Positions 4,970-5,136 of a DNA stretch of 5,136 bases are shown here, piece after piece (position 1 is the stretch's first letter; every line of letters starts with the position of its first letter). The translations under genes were made by a program, and so were the position numbers. The notes beneath the pieces are model-generated. The model worked only from the letters and a program-made list of their open reading frames with translations, searched no databases and had not been told where the DNA came from. Source of the DNA: Lachnospiraceae bacterium (GTDB lineage: Bacteria > Bacillota > Clostridia > Lachnospirales > Lachnospiraceae); contig CAAGPW010000090.1 in NCBI GenBank assembly GCA_900771955.1, positions 1 to 5,136 on the forward strand, written 5' to 3'.

Positions 4970-5136
4970 ATGGAACCTGTATGCATTCTGTTTGATGACA
5001 TGTATAATGATACGGATATTATTTCTGTACCAGACATTTTGTATGCAAATATAGAAGAACTAGGACAACAATTTCAACGGTGGTTGGAAAAAGGTGAGCA
5101 CGATTTTTGGGTAACATCCCCAAATGGAAAACGATA
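4970..5136 (+). CDS. Start of a small gene cut by the window edge, possible immunity protein
   Basis: ATG 4970 follows AAGGAGA (4956-4962) by seven bases. Fifty-five residues are visible, beginning MEPVCILFDDMYNDTDII, with IEELGQQFQRWLEK (28-41) as a likely helix and HDFWVTSPNGKR at the window edge. No signal peptide is seen and the N-terminus is acidic. It begins one base after the stop of the Rhs remnant, with its binding site inside that frame. This is the layout expected of a toxin-immunity pair, where the immunity gene follows the toxin tip directly. The family is not recognised and the role is inferred from position alone. Confidence 0.75.
   Translation, partial: MEPVCILFDDMYNDTDIISVPDILYANIEELGQQFQRWLEKGEHDFWVTSPNGKR

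Overview
The window looks like a chromosomal segment of a Clostridia-type Firmicute (Bacillota). The support is strong AGGAGG ribosome-binding sites, sigma-A style TTGACN/TANAAT promoters, a tRNA gene with an encoded CCA end, and clostridial-style Rhs sequence. I cannot place it to genus.

The left part (1-2010) is GC-rich and orderly. It holds the C-terminal end of an RCC1-like beta-propeller protein, a terminator shared with a convergent four-helix membrane protein of unknown function, and a divergent promoter region. A complete dCMP deaminase follows, then a tRNA-Arg(ACG) with a near-consensus promoter and a long hairpin terminator. This reads as ordinary backbone.

Immediately after the tRNA terminator the composition becomes visibly AT-rich and the gene content changes to that of an Rhs-type polymorphic-toxin graveyard or immunity cassette. 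From left to right it contains: a small gene broken by about five frameshifts (2039-2324); an intact 52-aa ORF that overlaps its end; a 17-codon ORF; a 164-aa orphan protein with a GTG start; a roughly 140-bp structured repeat; a 316-aa protein of an MGTWG-type (DUF4259-like) family; a second, diverged copy of the same repeat; an N-terminally truncated Rhs core whose toxin tip is missing or scrambled; and, one base later, the start of another small gene that runs off the window.

My reading is inference, not proof: the right half is a chain of orphan immunity-like genes displaced from Rhs toxins. Two copies of a hairpin-rich repeat punctuate it and may have served as recombination or insertion junctions. 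The least explained element is this repeat. The copies share several exact blocks, and one predicted hairpin is kept although its bases differ, which suggests a selected RNA or DNA structure.
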